From the NCBI GenBank assembly GCA_963770645.1, contig CAVYQL010000004.1, positions 744,001-808,000 of the forward strand: 64,000 nt of DNA, in the 5' to 3' direction. This stretch comes from Bog-473 sp963770645 (GTDB taxonomy: Bacteria; Actinomycetota; Acidimicrobiia; Acidimicrobiales; RAAP-2). The translations under genes were made by a program, and so were the position numbers. Position 1 is the stretch's first letter. Every line of letters begins with the position of its first letter. Shown here one piece after another: positions 39,801-47,783 of the stretch. Under the pieces are notes generated by a model. It did not search any database, was not told the origin of the DNA, and saw nothing but the letters and a program-made list of their open reading frames with translations.

Positions 39801-40748
39801 GTGACCAAGATGGGGAGGGTGGTCGTTCCGGCCGCTGTCGTGCTCGTGGGCATCGGGCTCCTCCTCATCGCGTTCGTGGCCTATCAGCTCTGGGGGACGG
39901 CGCTCTACGAGGCGCGCGCACAGTCTCATCTGAAGTCGGAGCTGGCCCACCAGCTGCACCGAACGCTGCCGACGTCCGCGACCGACCTGGGGCAACGCAA
40001 CGGTCTGCGCCTCGCCCATGAGACCGCGCCGATCGTGCCCGATCCCGCGATCAACGACCCGGTGGGGCTGCTGTCGATCCCACGCATCGGTCTGCTCGAC
40101 GCCATCGTCGAGGGAGTGGGCGATGCGCAGCTCGAGCAGGGGCCGGGCCACTATCCCGGGACCGCGCTGCCCGGCGAAGCCGGCAACGTGGCCATTGCCG
40201 GGCACCGCACGACGTACGCACACCCCTTCTACAATCTCGACGCACTCTCGCCTGGCGATCCCATCTATATCCTCACGTCGCAGGGGCTTTTCCACTACAC
40301 GGTCGCCCAGACACAGATCGTCTCGCCCACCGACGTCACGGTGCTCGAAACCGTTCCGGGCCAGAACACCCTGACGCTGACGACGTGCAATCCTCGCTAC
40401 AGCGCGGCGCAGCGGCTGGTTGTCACGGCTGACTTCGACGGGCGGACCAGGCCGGCCGCGGCGAGGACCTCGAGCGAGAAGCCCAAGTTCACCACCCTCC
40501 CCGGCGACGGAGGAGCGGTGGCGGCGTCCACCAGGTCCTCGGCGCTCGGCGGAGGTTCGGCCTCGTGGGTGCCCGCAGTCGTGTGGGGCCTCATCACCGT
40601 CGTGCTCGCAGTGATGGCCGCGGTGGCGTGGCGCTGGGTCGGACGCCGCTGGCGCTTCGTCGTCGTGCTGCTCGCCATCCCCGTCGTCGGGCTGGCTCTG
40701 CTCGTGTGCTTCGAGCACGTCAGCTTGGCCCTGCCCGGCAGCTACTGA
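39801..40748 (+). CDS. Class E-type sortase
   Basis: The 315-residue transpeptidase anchors proteins to the cell wall by cutting after Thr in an LAxTG-type motif. It has an N-terminal membrane span (about 6-30), the sortase barrel (about 85-210) with His135 in AGHRTTY, Cys196 in LTTCNPRYSAAQR and Arg205, and two C-terminal membrane spans (about 258-280 and 286-303). The TLTTCNP motif and polytopic tail match the actinobacterial class E group. GTG 39801 or ATG 39810 is the start. The predicted LAFTG substrate is encoded just downstream at 41032. Confidence 0.9.
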   Translation: MTKMGRVVVPAAVVLVGIGLLLIAFVAYQLWGTALYEARAQSHLKSELAHQLHRTLPTSATDLGQRNGLRLAHETAPIVPDPAINDPVGLLSIPRIGLLDAIVEGVGDAQLEQGPGHYPGTALPGEAGNVAIAGHRTTYAHPFYNLDALSPGDPIYILTSQGLFHYTVAQTQIVSPTDVTVLETVPGQNTLTLTTCNPRYSAAQRLVVTADFDGRTRPAAARTSSEKPKFTTLPGDGGAVAASTRSSALGGGSASWVPAVVWGLITVVLAVMAAVAWRWVGRRWRFVVVLLAIPVVGLALLVCFEHVSLALPGSY

Positions 40749-41031
40749 GCACCGACGCCAAAGCGGCGACTGGCGGGACTCAGTCAGGCACATCGGCGCG
40801 ATTTCCCGCCCACCCCCAAACGAGCGTTTCGAGGCTGACTCGAGCCCCGCCACGGGAGTGTGAGACGACCTTTCCCTGGGTAAAGACTCGGCCGGTTCGT
40901 TGAACCGCTTGACGAATTGTGATTTGCCTCATAGGTTTTGCCCGGGTCTCAACGGGGGTCAGGGCCGGGGTGTTGGAGTCGCGGTCCGGTTTCGAAGCCG
41001 GTCGCGGCACGGAGACGACGATCGGGGAATC
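40749..41031 (+). promoter_or_regulatory. Leader region before the LAFTG surface protein
   Basis: About 280 bases without a gene. It holds the promoter at 40909-40937 and a 5' leader of roughly 90 bases ending in GGGGAATC before the ATG. I see no strong terminator for the sortase gene, so read-through is possible. Confidence 0.5.
40909..40937 (+). promoter_or_regulatory. Predicted promoter of the LAFTG surface protein
   Basis: TTGACG (40909-40914), 17 bases, TAGGTT (40932-40937). The -35 and spacing equal those before the propeller-repeat protein at 33500. Confidence 0.6.
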
Positions 41032-42027
41032 ATGTTGAACGGAACCCGCAGGCGGGTTGTTGCCGGAATCGCTGCAGTACTGATGCTTTCGGGGGGAGGC
41101 GGATTGCTCTTCGCGTCGCAGGCGGGCGCGAAGGCGACCACTACCACCACGTCGACGACCACCACATCGACGACGACGACCACCACAACGGCGCCGCCGA
41201 CCACCACGACGACCGTGCCCTGCAATGCGGCGCCCACCAGCGTGACCGGGCCGCCGCAAATGACCGTCACCCCGGGTACCTGCCTGAACGGCGGCAGTGT
41301 GGTCACCGTGACCGGATCGGGCTTCGACGACAGCTCTCTGGGCATCATCCTCCAGTGCAACAGCGATGCGAGCCAGCCCACCGTGACCATGAGCGTGCTC
41401 GGCACCCCCGAGACGCTTCCGGTGTCGTGCAGCAGCCTCGCCTTGTCTCGCGCCATTTCCACCAGTTCCACGGGCACCATCCCCGCACCTGGCAAAACCG
41501 CGTCGTTCACGATCCTCTCGCCGACCTCTGGACCCCCGTGCGGGGAACCCGGGGACCTGGTGGGGACCTGCCCGCCCGATAGCACCGGCGGCAATACGGC
41601 GACCGACGCCGCGTCGTACCCATGCCCACCGACCCCCGCCCAGCTGACGGCGGGCGACACGTGCCAGCTCATCTATGCCGACCAGGGGGGCAAGATGGCA
41701 ACGGTGCCGATCTCCTTCGTACCCGCGCCCACTCCCTCGGCGCCGGGCGCATCCACGTCGGGCTCGACCACCAGCTCGTCGACGACGGGCTCGTCGACAA
41801 CCGCCGGTACCACCGCAGCGGGGACGACCGCGGCGGCAGCCGCGGCCACCCCGGCCACGGGTGCGCTGGCCTTCACCGGGTCAGGCCCCGACACCTGGTA
41901 CACCCTGCTCGCCGCCCTGGTCATGCTGAGCTTGGGCTTCTTGCTCCTGAGCGTCTACTACCGGCCTCGTGAGCTGGCGGCAAAGATTCGCCATGGCGTA
42001 GGCAGGACCATCGGGGTGAGGGAGTAG
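41032..42027 (+). CDS. Sortase-anchored surface protein with LAFTG motif and neocarzinostatin-like domain
   Basis: The 331-residue precursor has a signal peptide (about 1-33), a Thr-rich stalk, an Ig-like four-Cys domain (about 65-230) that matches the domain of the secreted propeller protein (shared CNS, VSCS, YPCPPT and AGDTC landmarks), a Ser/Thr/Ala-rich stalk, and the C-terminal sorting signal: LAFTG at 279-283, a hydrophobic span, and a basic tail ending IRHGVGRTIGVRE. The motif is of the LAxTG class used by class E sortases, and such a sortase gene lies directly upstream. A strong terminator follows. Confidence 0.88.
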   Translation: MLNGTRRRVVAGIAAVLMLSGGGGLLFASQAGAKATTTTTSTTTTSTTTTTTTAPPTTTTTVPCNAAPTSVTGPPQMTVTPGTCLNGGSVVTVTGSGFDDSSLGIILQCNSDASQPTVTMSVLGTPETLPVSCSSLALSRAISTSSTGTIPAPGKTASFTILSPTSGPPCGEPGDLVGTCPPDSTGGNTATDAASYPCPPTPAQLTAGDTCQLIYADQGGKMATVPISFVPAPTPSAPGASTSGSTTSSSTTGSSTTAGTTAAGTTAAAAAATPATGALAFTGSGPDTWYTLLAALVMLSLGFLLLSVYYRPRELAAKIRHGVGRTIGVRE

Positions 42028-42051
42028 CCCTCGACTACGTCACAAGCCTCA

Positions 42052-42101
42052 AAGGGGCCCCGGTCGTTTCCGCACGGAAACGACCGGGGCCCCTTGCTTT
42101 T
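42052..42101 (+). terminator. Strong intrinsic terminator
   Basis: A perfect 21-base inverted repeat (42052-42072 and 42075-42095) with a loop of only a few bases is followed by TTGCTTTTGT. It lies 25 bases past the stop of the surface protein gene. It is the clearest intrinsic terminator in the window. Confidence 0.9.
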
Positions 42102-43030
42102 GTCATGGGTGGTGGCCTCGGCGCCGGCGACGTTGCCTGGCGCGGGAGCGACCTCGGCACGCCACGCTCCTGTCCGATCCGGTGGGCGTAATGACCACGA
42201 CACGACCGCCGGACCGATCACACTCCGGCCGAGAAAACCTGTCGGGCGCGTGAGTCGCTGCCAGCTCAAGGCGCTCGCGGTCCTCGTGGTGTCGGGCCCA
42301 ACGATTCTGTCAGCGAACGTGCGGTGGCCGATGGGGTGTTAAGGCCACGTGCTTCCTGTGTGCTCCGCTCGGGCGCCCGTCTGACGCTTCTCGGAGCTCC
42401 GAGCCGTCCGAGCCGAACACCAACCCGTGCCGAGCCGTGGGTGATGGTGATCCGACCTGGATGTGCGCTGCTCTGCGCGTGACTCGGGGGCGCGGGAGGG
42501 ACGCAGGGTCATGGAGGGCAGGGCGCCCGTCGTCGCCCACGTTCATCGTCGTGGCCAGCGAGCCACGGCTGCTTCTACGCCTCGCCTCGCAGGTCCGATA
42601 ACGGCTCCTTTGTCACATCACATCGGACGAGGTGTTAACGCCACACGGCGGTGCACAGCAGATGTCCTCGCGTGGTCATGCTCCCGGTAACCAGGCGCGT
42701 GACCAGCGAGATCACCGCGCCATCAGGCCGAAAATCGTTAACACTCGGCTCCGCGAAGGCGGCTCTGATGATGTTCGGAACGTGCGCTCCGGCCGCGCAC
42801 GTGGCCGAGCCAGAGGTGCAGAACCAACGCTCCCACCCTGGAACTCGAGGCAACGCCGCGTCCCGGAGCGCTGACCAAATCGGGCGTGTCGTGCTGGACC
42901 CCCATGCGACCCAGCCGCGCTGTCCCACAAAAAGGCCCCGAATTCGAGTCGAGCCCGGGCGGCGACTCCGTCGGCACCCAGCGCCGCGGCCAGCGCCCCG
43001 CGCCCCAGCGCCCCGCGCCCCGCGCCCGAC
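42102..43030. other. Gene-poor stretch of about 0.9 kb with repeated motifs
   Basis: I find no convincing coding sequence on either strand: open frames are short, Arg/Pro/Ser-rich and lack domain patterns. It contains three copies of the GGTGTTAACG-like motif (42336, 42632, 42736) and a GC-only low-complexity run of GCGCCCC units at about 42992-43027. It may be a remnant of a mobile segment or a regulatory zone. Confidence 0.6.
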
Positions 43031-43640
43031 CTACCGCAGCGACCGGGAGATGATCCGCCAGTTGTCGCGGGCGCAGGCGCGGGCGTGCTGGCCGTTGGCT
43101 TCGACCAGCCCACGCACGAGCGCGCCTGCCACGCCGAGCATGTGTCCGGAGAAGGCTGCGACCTTGCGGATGCAGAGCACGGGTCCCGTCGCCGGCTGCA
43201 CGGGACCTTGGGGTCCAAGGGCATCTGCGGTGCCCTGGGCTCCCACTGGCCCGTTTCCGCCGGCCTGCGACGGCCCGGCATCGAGCTGGGCGTCGTACAC
43301 GCCGCCGGCAGCAGCAGCGTGCGCATCCTGGCCGCTGTCGTAATCACGCTCGGCGAAGGAGGGCTCGTCCGCCAGCTCGTCGGCACGGGCCCGGTCGATC
43401 AGCGCCTCGAAGACGGCGCGGACGCTGACGCCTTGCTCAACAGCAATGGCTTCGACCCATGCGCGCCGATCGTGATCGAGTCGCAGGCCCAGCACGGTTG
43501 ACTTGGTGGTCGCGATGGGCGACAACACTAGCCACCGGCGTTAACGACCGTTGACAGGCTCAGCGTTAACACCGCGGCCCATGCACCGGGGTGACGCCTG
43601 ACGAGCTGCGTGGAGCCGTAAACACCTGCCGTTAACACCC
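42335..43640. repeat. Dispersed GGTGTTAACG motif, seven copies
   Basis: Copies centre at 42336-42346, 42632-42642, 42736-42744, 43537-43546, 43562-43573, 43617-43626 (GTAAAC variant) and 43630-43640. The two left-most copies share the longer core GGTGTTAA(G/C)GCCAC on the plus strand, and the right-hand ones read on the minus strand. All hold the GTTAAC palindrome or a one-base variant. They bracket the ribbon-helix-helix gene. Confidence 0.75.
43031..43528 (-). CDS. Putative ribbon-helix-helix protein
   Basis: The 165-residue frame begins with TTKSTVLGLRLDHDRRAWVEAIAVEQGVSVRAVFEALIDRARADE, which has the short strand plus two helices of CopG/MetJ-type ribbon-helix-helix DNA-binding domains (residues about 8-55). 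A low-complexity Ala/Gly/Pro linker follows, then a helical part GHMLGVAGALVRGLVEANGQHARA of unknown function. Four GTTAAC-containing motifs lie 10-110 bases upstream of its start, suggesting autoregulation. The family call is based on pattern only. Confidence 0.55.
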   Translation of the reverse strand: MLSPIATTKSTVLGLRLDHDRRAWVEAIAVEQGVSVRAVFEALIDRARADELADEPSFAERDYDSGQDAHAAAAGGVYDAQLDAGPSQAGGNGPVGAQGTADALGPQGPVQPATGPVLCIRKVAAFSGHMLGVAGALVRGLVEANGQHARACARDNWRIISRSLR

Positions 43641-43660
43641 ACTCGAGAGGGCAAAAATGC

Positions 43661-44812
43661 TCAGCGAGCTGGGGCGCGATGCTCCACGTGAAACGACTGT
43701 ATGGGAGCCTCGATGCCCCGCACGGTGGCCGGTTCGAGCGGTTGGAGCGACCATTCGTCGGGCGACAGCGCATCGGCCACAGCCTCGGTGACGACAAGCT
43801 CGCCCGGTGCGGCAGTCTTCACGAGTCGCGAGAGGAGATTGACCAGCGGCCCGAAGTAATCCCCTTCTCGTGGGATCACCGGGCCGATGCCCACCGCTCC
43901 CCGGGCCAGGGGGAGCACGTGGTCGGCTGCCGCCGCCTCGCACACCTCGAGACCGATTCTGCAGGCGGCGTCCGCCGTCGGCGCGACGAAGAAGACCTCG
44001 TCGCCGATCATCTTGACCAGCCGCCCACCGGCGAGGACGGCGCTCGACCAGGCCGCCGATTCGAAGCGGGTCAGGGCGAGGCTCTGCTCCCGCAGGCTGA
44101 GGGACTGTGCCCAGGCCGTCGAGCCGACGAGGTCGACGAAGCCGAGCGCGACCACCTCGTGCAAGCCCTCCGACACCAGCGCGTCGTCGGCCCCCGAATC
44201 CGACCACGGCCGCGCCACTTGGGCCCGGCGCTGAGCGCGTTCGAAGGCGTCCAGCACCATGCGCGCCAGGACGTCGGGGACGCCTGTGAACGCCCGCGTC
44301 GCCGCCTCCGAGATGCGAGCACGAGCGAGCTCGTCGGGTCCCTCCCGCACGGTGCCCGGACCGAACTCCGCAAAGAAGAGTGCGATGGCGGACTCGGCCA
44401 CGTTGATGGCAGCTGCACCGAGTCCCCGCGTGAAAGCCAGGATGGGCTCCTCTCCCATCAACGCAGATCCCTGTTTGAACGCGTCGAGCAAACCGACGAG
44501 CTCTGCGGGAAGCTCCGTGTCGGGCTGCGCAGGGATGCCGGCCGCCAGCAGCACGCGCAACACCTCGGGCTCGGCGACACCGCTGCGCGCCGCGATCTCC
44601 TTCACGGTTGCCGTCGGTGTCCTCCCCTGCATCACAAGATCACCGGCGACGCCTGGCAGCGCCCCGATGCGGTGTGCGTCAACCAGCTGCGCCATGGTGG
44701 CGCCGCGCTCGGTCAGGTAGGTGAGAAGAGCCAGACGATCCGCGGCATTGGGGTCGTCAGGGTCATAGAGACCCGCTTCCTCCCACGCGACAACGTCGTC
44801 CGCCGCGTCCAT
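43661..44812 (-). CDS. Class III adenylate cyclase with regulatory N-terminal domain
   Basis: The 383-residue enzyme should make cAMP from ATP. The N-terminal 200 residues (AWEEAGLYDPDDPNAADRLALLTYLTERGAT and the following helical part) match the autoinhibitory domain of Rv1264-type pH-sensing cyclases. The catalytic domain has all key residues: Asp227 and Asp271 for metal, Lys267 for adenine, Asn325 and Arg329 for the transition state. ATG 44812 lies four bases after the stop of the LiaF-cyclase gene, so both are in one operon. It is cytoplasmic, with no membrane span. Confidence 0.9.
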   Translation of the reverse strand: MDAADDVVAWEEAGLYDPDDPNAADRLALLTYLTERGATMAQLVDAHRIGALPGVAGDLVMQGRTPTATVKEIAARSGVAEPEVLRVLLAAGIPAQPDTELPAELVGLLDAFKQGSALMGEEPILAFTRGLGAAAINVAESAIALFFAEFGPGTVREGPDELARARISEAATRAFTGVPDVLARMVLDAFERAQRRAQVARPWSDSGADDALVSEGLHEVVALGFVDLVGSTAWAQSLSLREQSLALTRFESAAWSSAVLAGGRLVKMIGDEVFFVAPTADAACRIGLEVCEAAAADHVLPLARGAVGIGPVIPREGDYFGPLVNLLSRLVKTAAPGELVVTEAVADALSPDEWSLQPLEPATVRGIEAPIQSFHVEHRAPAR

Positions 44813-44816
44813 CGGC

Positions 44817-46136
44817 TCACTGCACCCACGCGAGTGTCGCCGACAACTGCGCCCGCGCCATGCCCTTGAGGTGGGTCTCGCGGTGTTCCGCGAACGTGAA
44901 CTCCCCCGAGCCCTGGACGAGCTGTTGCGACAGAGAGGACACGAGGATCTCGCCGGCACCCGCAACGTCGGCGAGCCGGCTCGCCACGATCACCGTGTGA
45001 CCGAGGTAGTCACCTTCCTCGGCGAGCGCGTCCCCGGTGTGGATGCCGATGTGCACGGCAATCGGCTCCATCTCCGCCGGGGGAACGTAGGCGTGTGTGG
45101 TTTGCTGAATGTCGATCGCGCATCGGAGCGCGCGGGCGACCCCGCCGAAGGCCACCATGAACCCGTCGCCCTGGACCTTGACTTCGCGTCCGCCGTGTCG
45201 CGTCAGCGCCTCGCGGACCAGACGGTGTTCCTCGTGCAACAGCTGTCGCGAGGTCTGGTCTCCCAGGCGCTCGGTCATGCCGGCGTAGTCGCACATGTCG
45301 CAGAAGAGGATCGTCACCGTGCCGTCGGTGGCGACGTCGGGGACTGCTGCCGCGAGATCGGCCGGCATCGCAGTGGGGGGCTGGGACGGTGGTGTCGTCG
45401 GTGTCGGCGGCGCGATGGACGTGCCTGGGGGCTCGTCGTCGAGATCATCGCCGTCGTCGGGCTCGGGCAGACCAGCGGCAGCGGCACGTCCAAGCCGACG
45501 CTTGCTCCGGTTAGGCCGGCTCTTGACCTCGATCCCGCCCATGACTGCGAAGCCACGCACCACGATGAGTGGGGAGCCGGGGACCCGGGGCACGTCGCGT
45601 AGCTTCAGATCGCGTCCGCCCATGAACGAAAAGCCCTGCAACTCCACGTCGAAACCCTCCGGGACGGTGATGTTGATGCCCCCCATGAAGGCAAAGGCGG
45701 TGATGGAGACTTCGGGACCGTCGATTTCGGCCCGACGCAGGTCCATATCGCAGCCGCCCATGAAGGCCACCGCGTTCGTCTTGCCGCTGATGCGCCAGCG
45801 GCCCCTGGTGCTGTGCCCGCTGAGGATCGCGACGTACCAGCGCCGCTGCTTGCGCGTCGCGGCAGGCGTGACCGACGTGGCCGTTTGGGGGACCGACGAA
45901 GACGACGACGCCGGTGGGGGCAGGTCGGTCATCACGGCATGGAGGTCGCCGCGGGTGCGGGCCTCGAGGGCCCGCCCGATGCGCTCGGAGAATTCGTCGA
46001 GCGTGAGCCTGCCTTCCACGACGTGCTCACGCAGCTGGGCCACCGTGCGATCCCGGTCGGCGTCCGAGACGCGCTGGGTCAGTCCGGGCCCACCCTCGGA
46101 CGGGGGCTGGTCCTCGGGAACCGGCACATCCGCCAT
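44817..46136 (-). CDS. DUF1707-LiaF-like-nucleotide cyclase fusion
   Basis: The 439-residue protein combines a DUF1707 module (22-73), a LiaF-like beta-repeat region with four MGG turns (125-128, 150-153, 171-174, 198-201), a proline-rich linker and a class III cyclase domain (about 272-439). The metal residues Asp280 and Asp324 and the base-selecting Lys320 are kept, but the usual transition-state Asn is Ile383. Arg387 remains. DUF1707/LiaF-like parts usually occur in envelope-stress proteins, so membrane or envelope state may set nucleotide production. It heads the operon with the second cyclase. Confidence 0.85.
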   Translation of the reverse strand: MADVPVPEDQPPSEGGPGLTQRVSDADRDRTVAQLREHVVEGRLTLDEFSERIGRALEARTRGDLHAVMTDLPPPASSSSSVPQTATSVTPAATRKQRRWYVAILSGHSTRGRWRISGKTNAVAFMGGCDMDLRRAEIDGPEVSITAFAFMGGINITVPEGFDVELQGFSFMGGRDLKLRDVPRVPGSPLIVVRGFAVMGGIEVKSRPNRSKRRLGRAAAAGLPEPDDGDDLDDEPPGTSIAPPTPTTPPSQPPTAMPADLAAAVPDVATDGTVTILFCDMCDYAGMTERLGDQTSRQLLHEEHRLVREALTRHGGREVKVQGDGFMVAFGGVARALRCAIDIQQTTHAYVPPAEMEPIAVHIGIHTGDALAEEGDYLGHTVIVASRLADVAGAGEILVSSLSQQLVQGSGEFTFAEHRETHLKGMARAQLSATLAWVQ

Positions 46137-46349
46137 ATAAGAGGACAGTTTGCCCTCTGGGACCCTCTTCGGCGGGTTCCAGGCACGAAGGCGCGAAGGG
46201 GGCGGCGAAAAACGGCGAAAACCGGGGAAAATGGACCAACCAGTACAACTTCATCGCCCGGCCAACCCTCCGCACGCCTGACGGGACTGGCAATCGGGAT
46301 CTGACGACCCGTCAGAATCCGAGATGGCAAGCCAGTAGGCTCCGCTGCC
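46137..46349. promoter_or_regulatory. Divergent regulatory region of cyclase and thiolase operons
   Basis: 213 bases between divergent genes. It contains a stretch of short GGCGAAAA-like repeats (about 46200-46230) and the operator at 46300-46316. I cannot place a confident promoter for the cyclase operon. Confidence 0.5.
46300..46316. promoter_or_regulatory. Palindromic operator before the OB-fold/thiolase genes
   Basis: TCTGACG-ACC-CGTCAGA, identical arms to the element at 39606-39622 and nearly the same distance (33 bases) from the start codon. This links two acyl-CoA operons to one regulator. Confidence 0.75.
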
Positions 46350-47783
46350 GTGCGAGGAATCATCAGCGCCGCGGGCTACGTGCCGTACCGGCGGCTCGCC
46401 AGGTCCGATATCGCCACTTTCATGGGGAGTGGTGGTGGCAAGGGCACCCGGGCAGTGGCCTCCCACGACGAGGACACCACCACGCTCGGAGTGGAGGCGG
46501 CCCGGCTGGCGCTGCGTGGTGCGCCCGGACGCACGCCCGAGGCCCTCTGGTTCGCCACTGCCTCCCCCGCCTACCTGGACAAGACGAACGCCACCGCGGT
46601 CGCGGCGGCACTGCGCCTGCCCGGTGACGTCGCCGCCTACGACTTCGGCGGCGCACTGCGTTCGGGGATGGGCGCGCTGTGCAGCGCGCTCGTGGGTAGC
46701 GGCACGACGCTTGTCGTGGCCTCCGACATGCGAGACGGCCTCCCGACCAGCGGCGACGAGGCCGCCGGAGGCGACGCCGGTGCAGCCGCGCTGGTCGGTG
46801 AGGGTGGGGACGCCGACGTGCTCGCCGAGCTGGTTGCGGTGGCCTCTGCGTCCGATGAGTTCACCGACCGCTGGCGGACGCCGGGCGAGCGCACTTCCAA
46901 ACTGTGGGAAGAGCGTTTCGGCGAGAACCGCTACGTCTCGCTCGGCCGCGATGCGCTGGCTCGGGGCCTGAAAGCAGCCGGCCTCGAGACAGGCGACATC
47001 GGACGTCTGGTCGTCACTGGCATGCACGGGCGAGCCGTGGCTGCCTTGACGAAGAAGCTCGGCCTTCCCGAAGGCGTGTTGGCCGACGACCTTGGCGCGG
47101 CCGTGGGGCAGAGCGGGACCGCTCACCCCCTCTTGGCGCTGGCCGCCGCACTCGAATCAATGGCCCTCGAGAGCGCGGCGCCGGGCTCGATCGTCGTCGC
47201 GCTCCATCTGGCCGACGGCGCCGACGCCGTTGTGCTCCGCACGACCGCGGCGCTCGGGAGCTGGCAGCCAGCCCGGCGCGTGGCCGATCAGGTGGCAGGT
47301 GGGGCACCTATTACGTACGCCAAGTTTCTCGCCTGGCGGGGCCAGCTCCGGCCCGAGCCTCCTCGGCGGCCCGAGCCGGCGCGGGTCTCGAGCACGGCGG
47401 CGCACAGGAGCGAGGAATGGAAGTTCGGCTTCGTGGGGTCGAAGGATCGCAGTTCGGGCGCGGTACACCTGCCCCCGTCGCGCGTCTCCATGGTGGGCGG
47501 AGCCGTCGACGACATGGAGCCGGTCGCCATGTCCGACGCGACCGGCACAGTCGTCACCTCCACGATCGACCGCCTCGCCTACTCACCCAGCCCGCCCATC
47601 GTCTTCGCCATCGTCGACTTCGACGGCGGTGGCCGCTATCCGGTCGAGTTGACCGACACCGACCCCGAGGAGATCAGGGCCGGCAGCCGCGTGGAGATGA
47701 CATTCCGCCGACTCTTCAGCGCGGACGGCATCCACGACTACTTCTGGAAGGCACGCCCCGTGCGAACGGGAGGAGGCAACTGA
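46350..47783 (+). CDS. HMG-CoA synthase-like / OB-fold fusion protein without its usual cysteines
   Basis: The 477-residue protein joins a thiolase-fold HMG-CoA-synthase-like region (1-340) to a DUF35-type OB-fold (about 355-477). At the expected nucleophile the sequence is FGGALRSG, with Leu103 in place of Cys. The zinc ribbon is recognisable by spacing (359-385), but its four Cys are D366, S369, S380 and G383. It is therefore probably a non-catalytic scaffold for the thiolase encoded next (start overlapping its stop), similar to archaeal HMGCS-DUF35-thiolase complexes. Start GTG 46350. Confidence 0.8.
   Translation: MRGIISAAGYVPYRRLARSDIATFMGSGGGKGTRAVASHDEDTTTLGVEAARLALRGAPGRTPEALWFATASPAYLDKTNATAVAAALRLPGDVAAYDFGGALRSGMGALCSALVGSGTTLVVASDMRDGLPTSGDEAAGGDAGAAALVGEGGDADVLAELVAVASASDEFTDRWRTPGERTSKLWEERFGENRYVSLGRDALARGLKAAGLETGDIGRLVVTGMHGRAVAALTKKLGLPEGVLADDLGAAVGQSGTAHPLLALAAALESMALESAAPGSIVVALHLADGADAVVLRTTAALGSWQPARRVADQVAGGAPITYAKFLAWRGQLRPEPPRRPEPARVSSTAAHRSEEWKFGFVGSKDRSSGAVHLPPSRVSMVGGAVDDMEPVAMSDATGTVVTSTIDRLAYSPSPPIVFAIVDFDGGGRYPVELTDTDPEEIRAGSRVEMTFRRLFSADGIHDYFWKARPVRTGGGN

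Noticed and set aside
42651..43343. 230-codon plus-strand frame across the gene-poor stretch
   Set aside because: Arg/Pro/Ala-rich, no domain pattern, and antisense to the more convincing ribbon-helix-helix frame.
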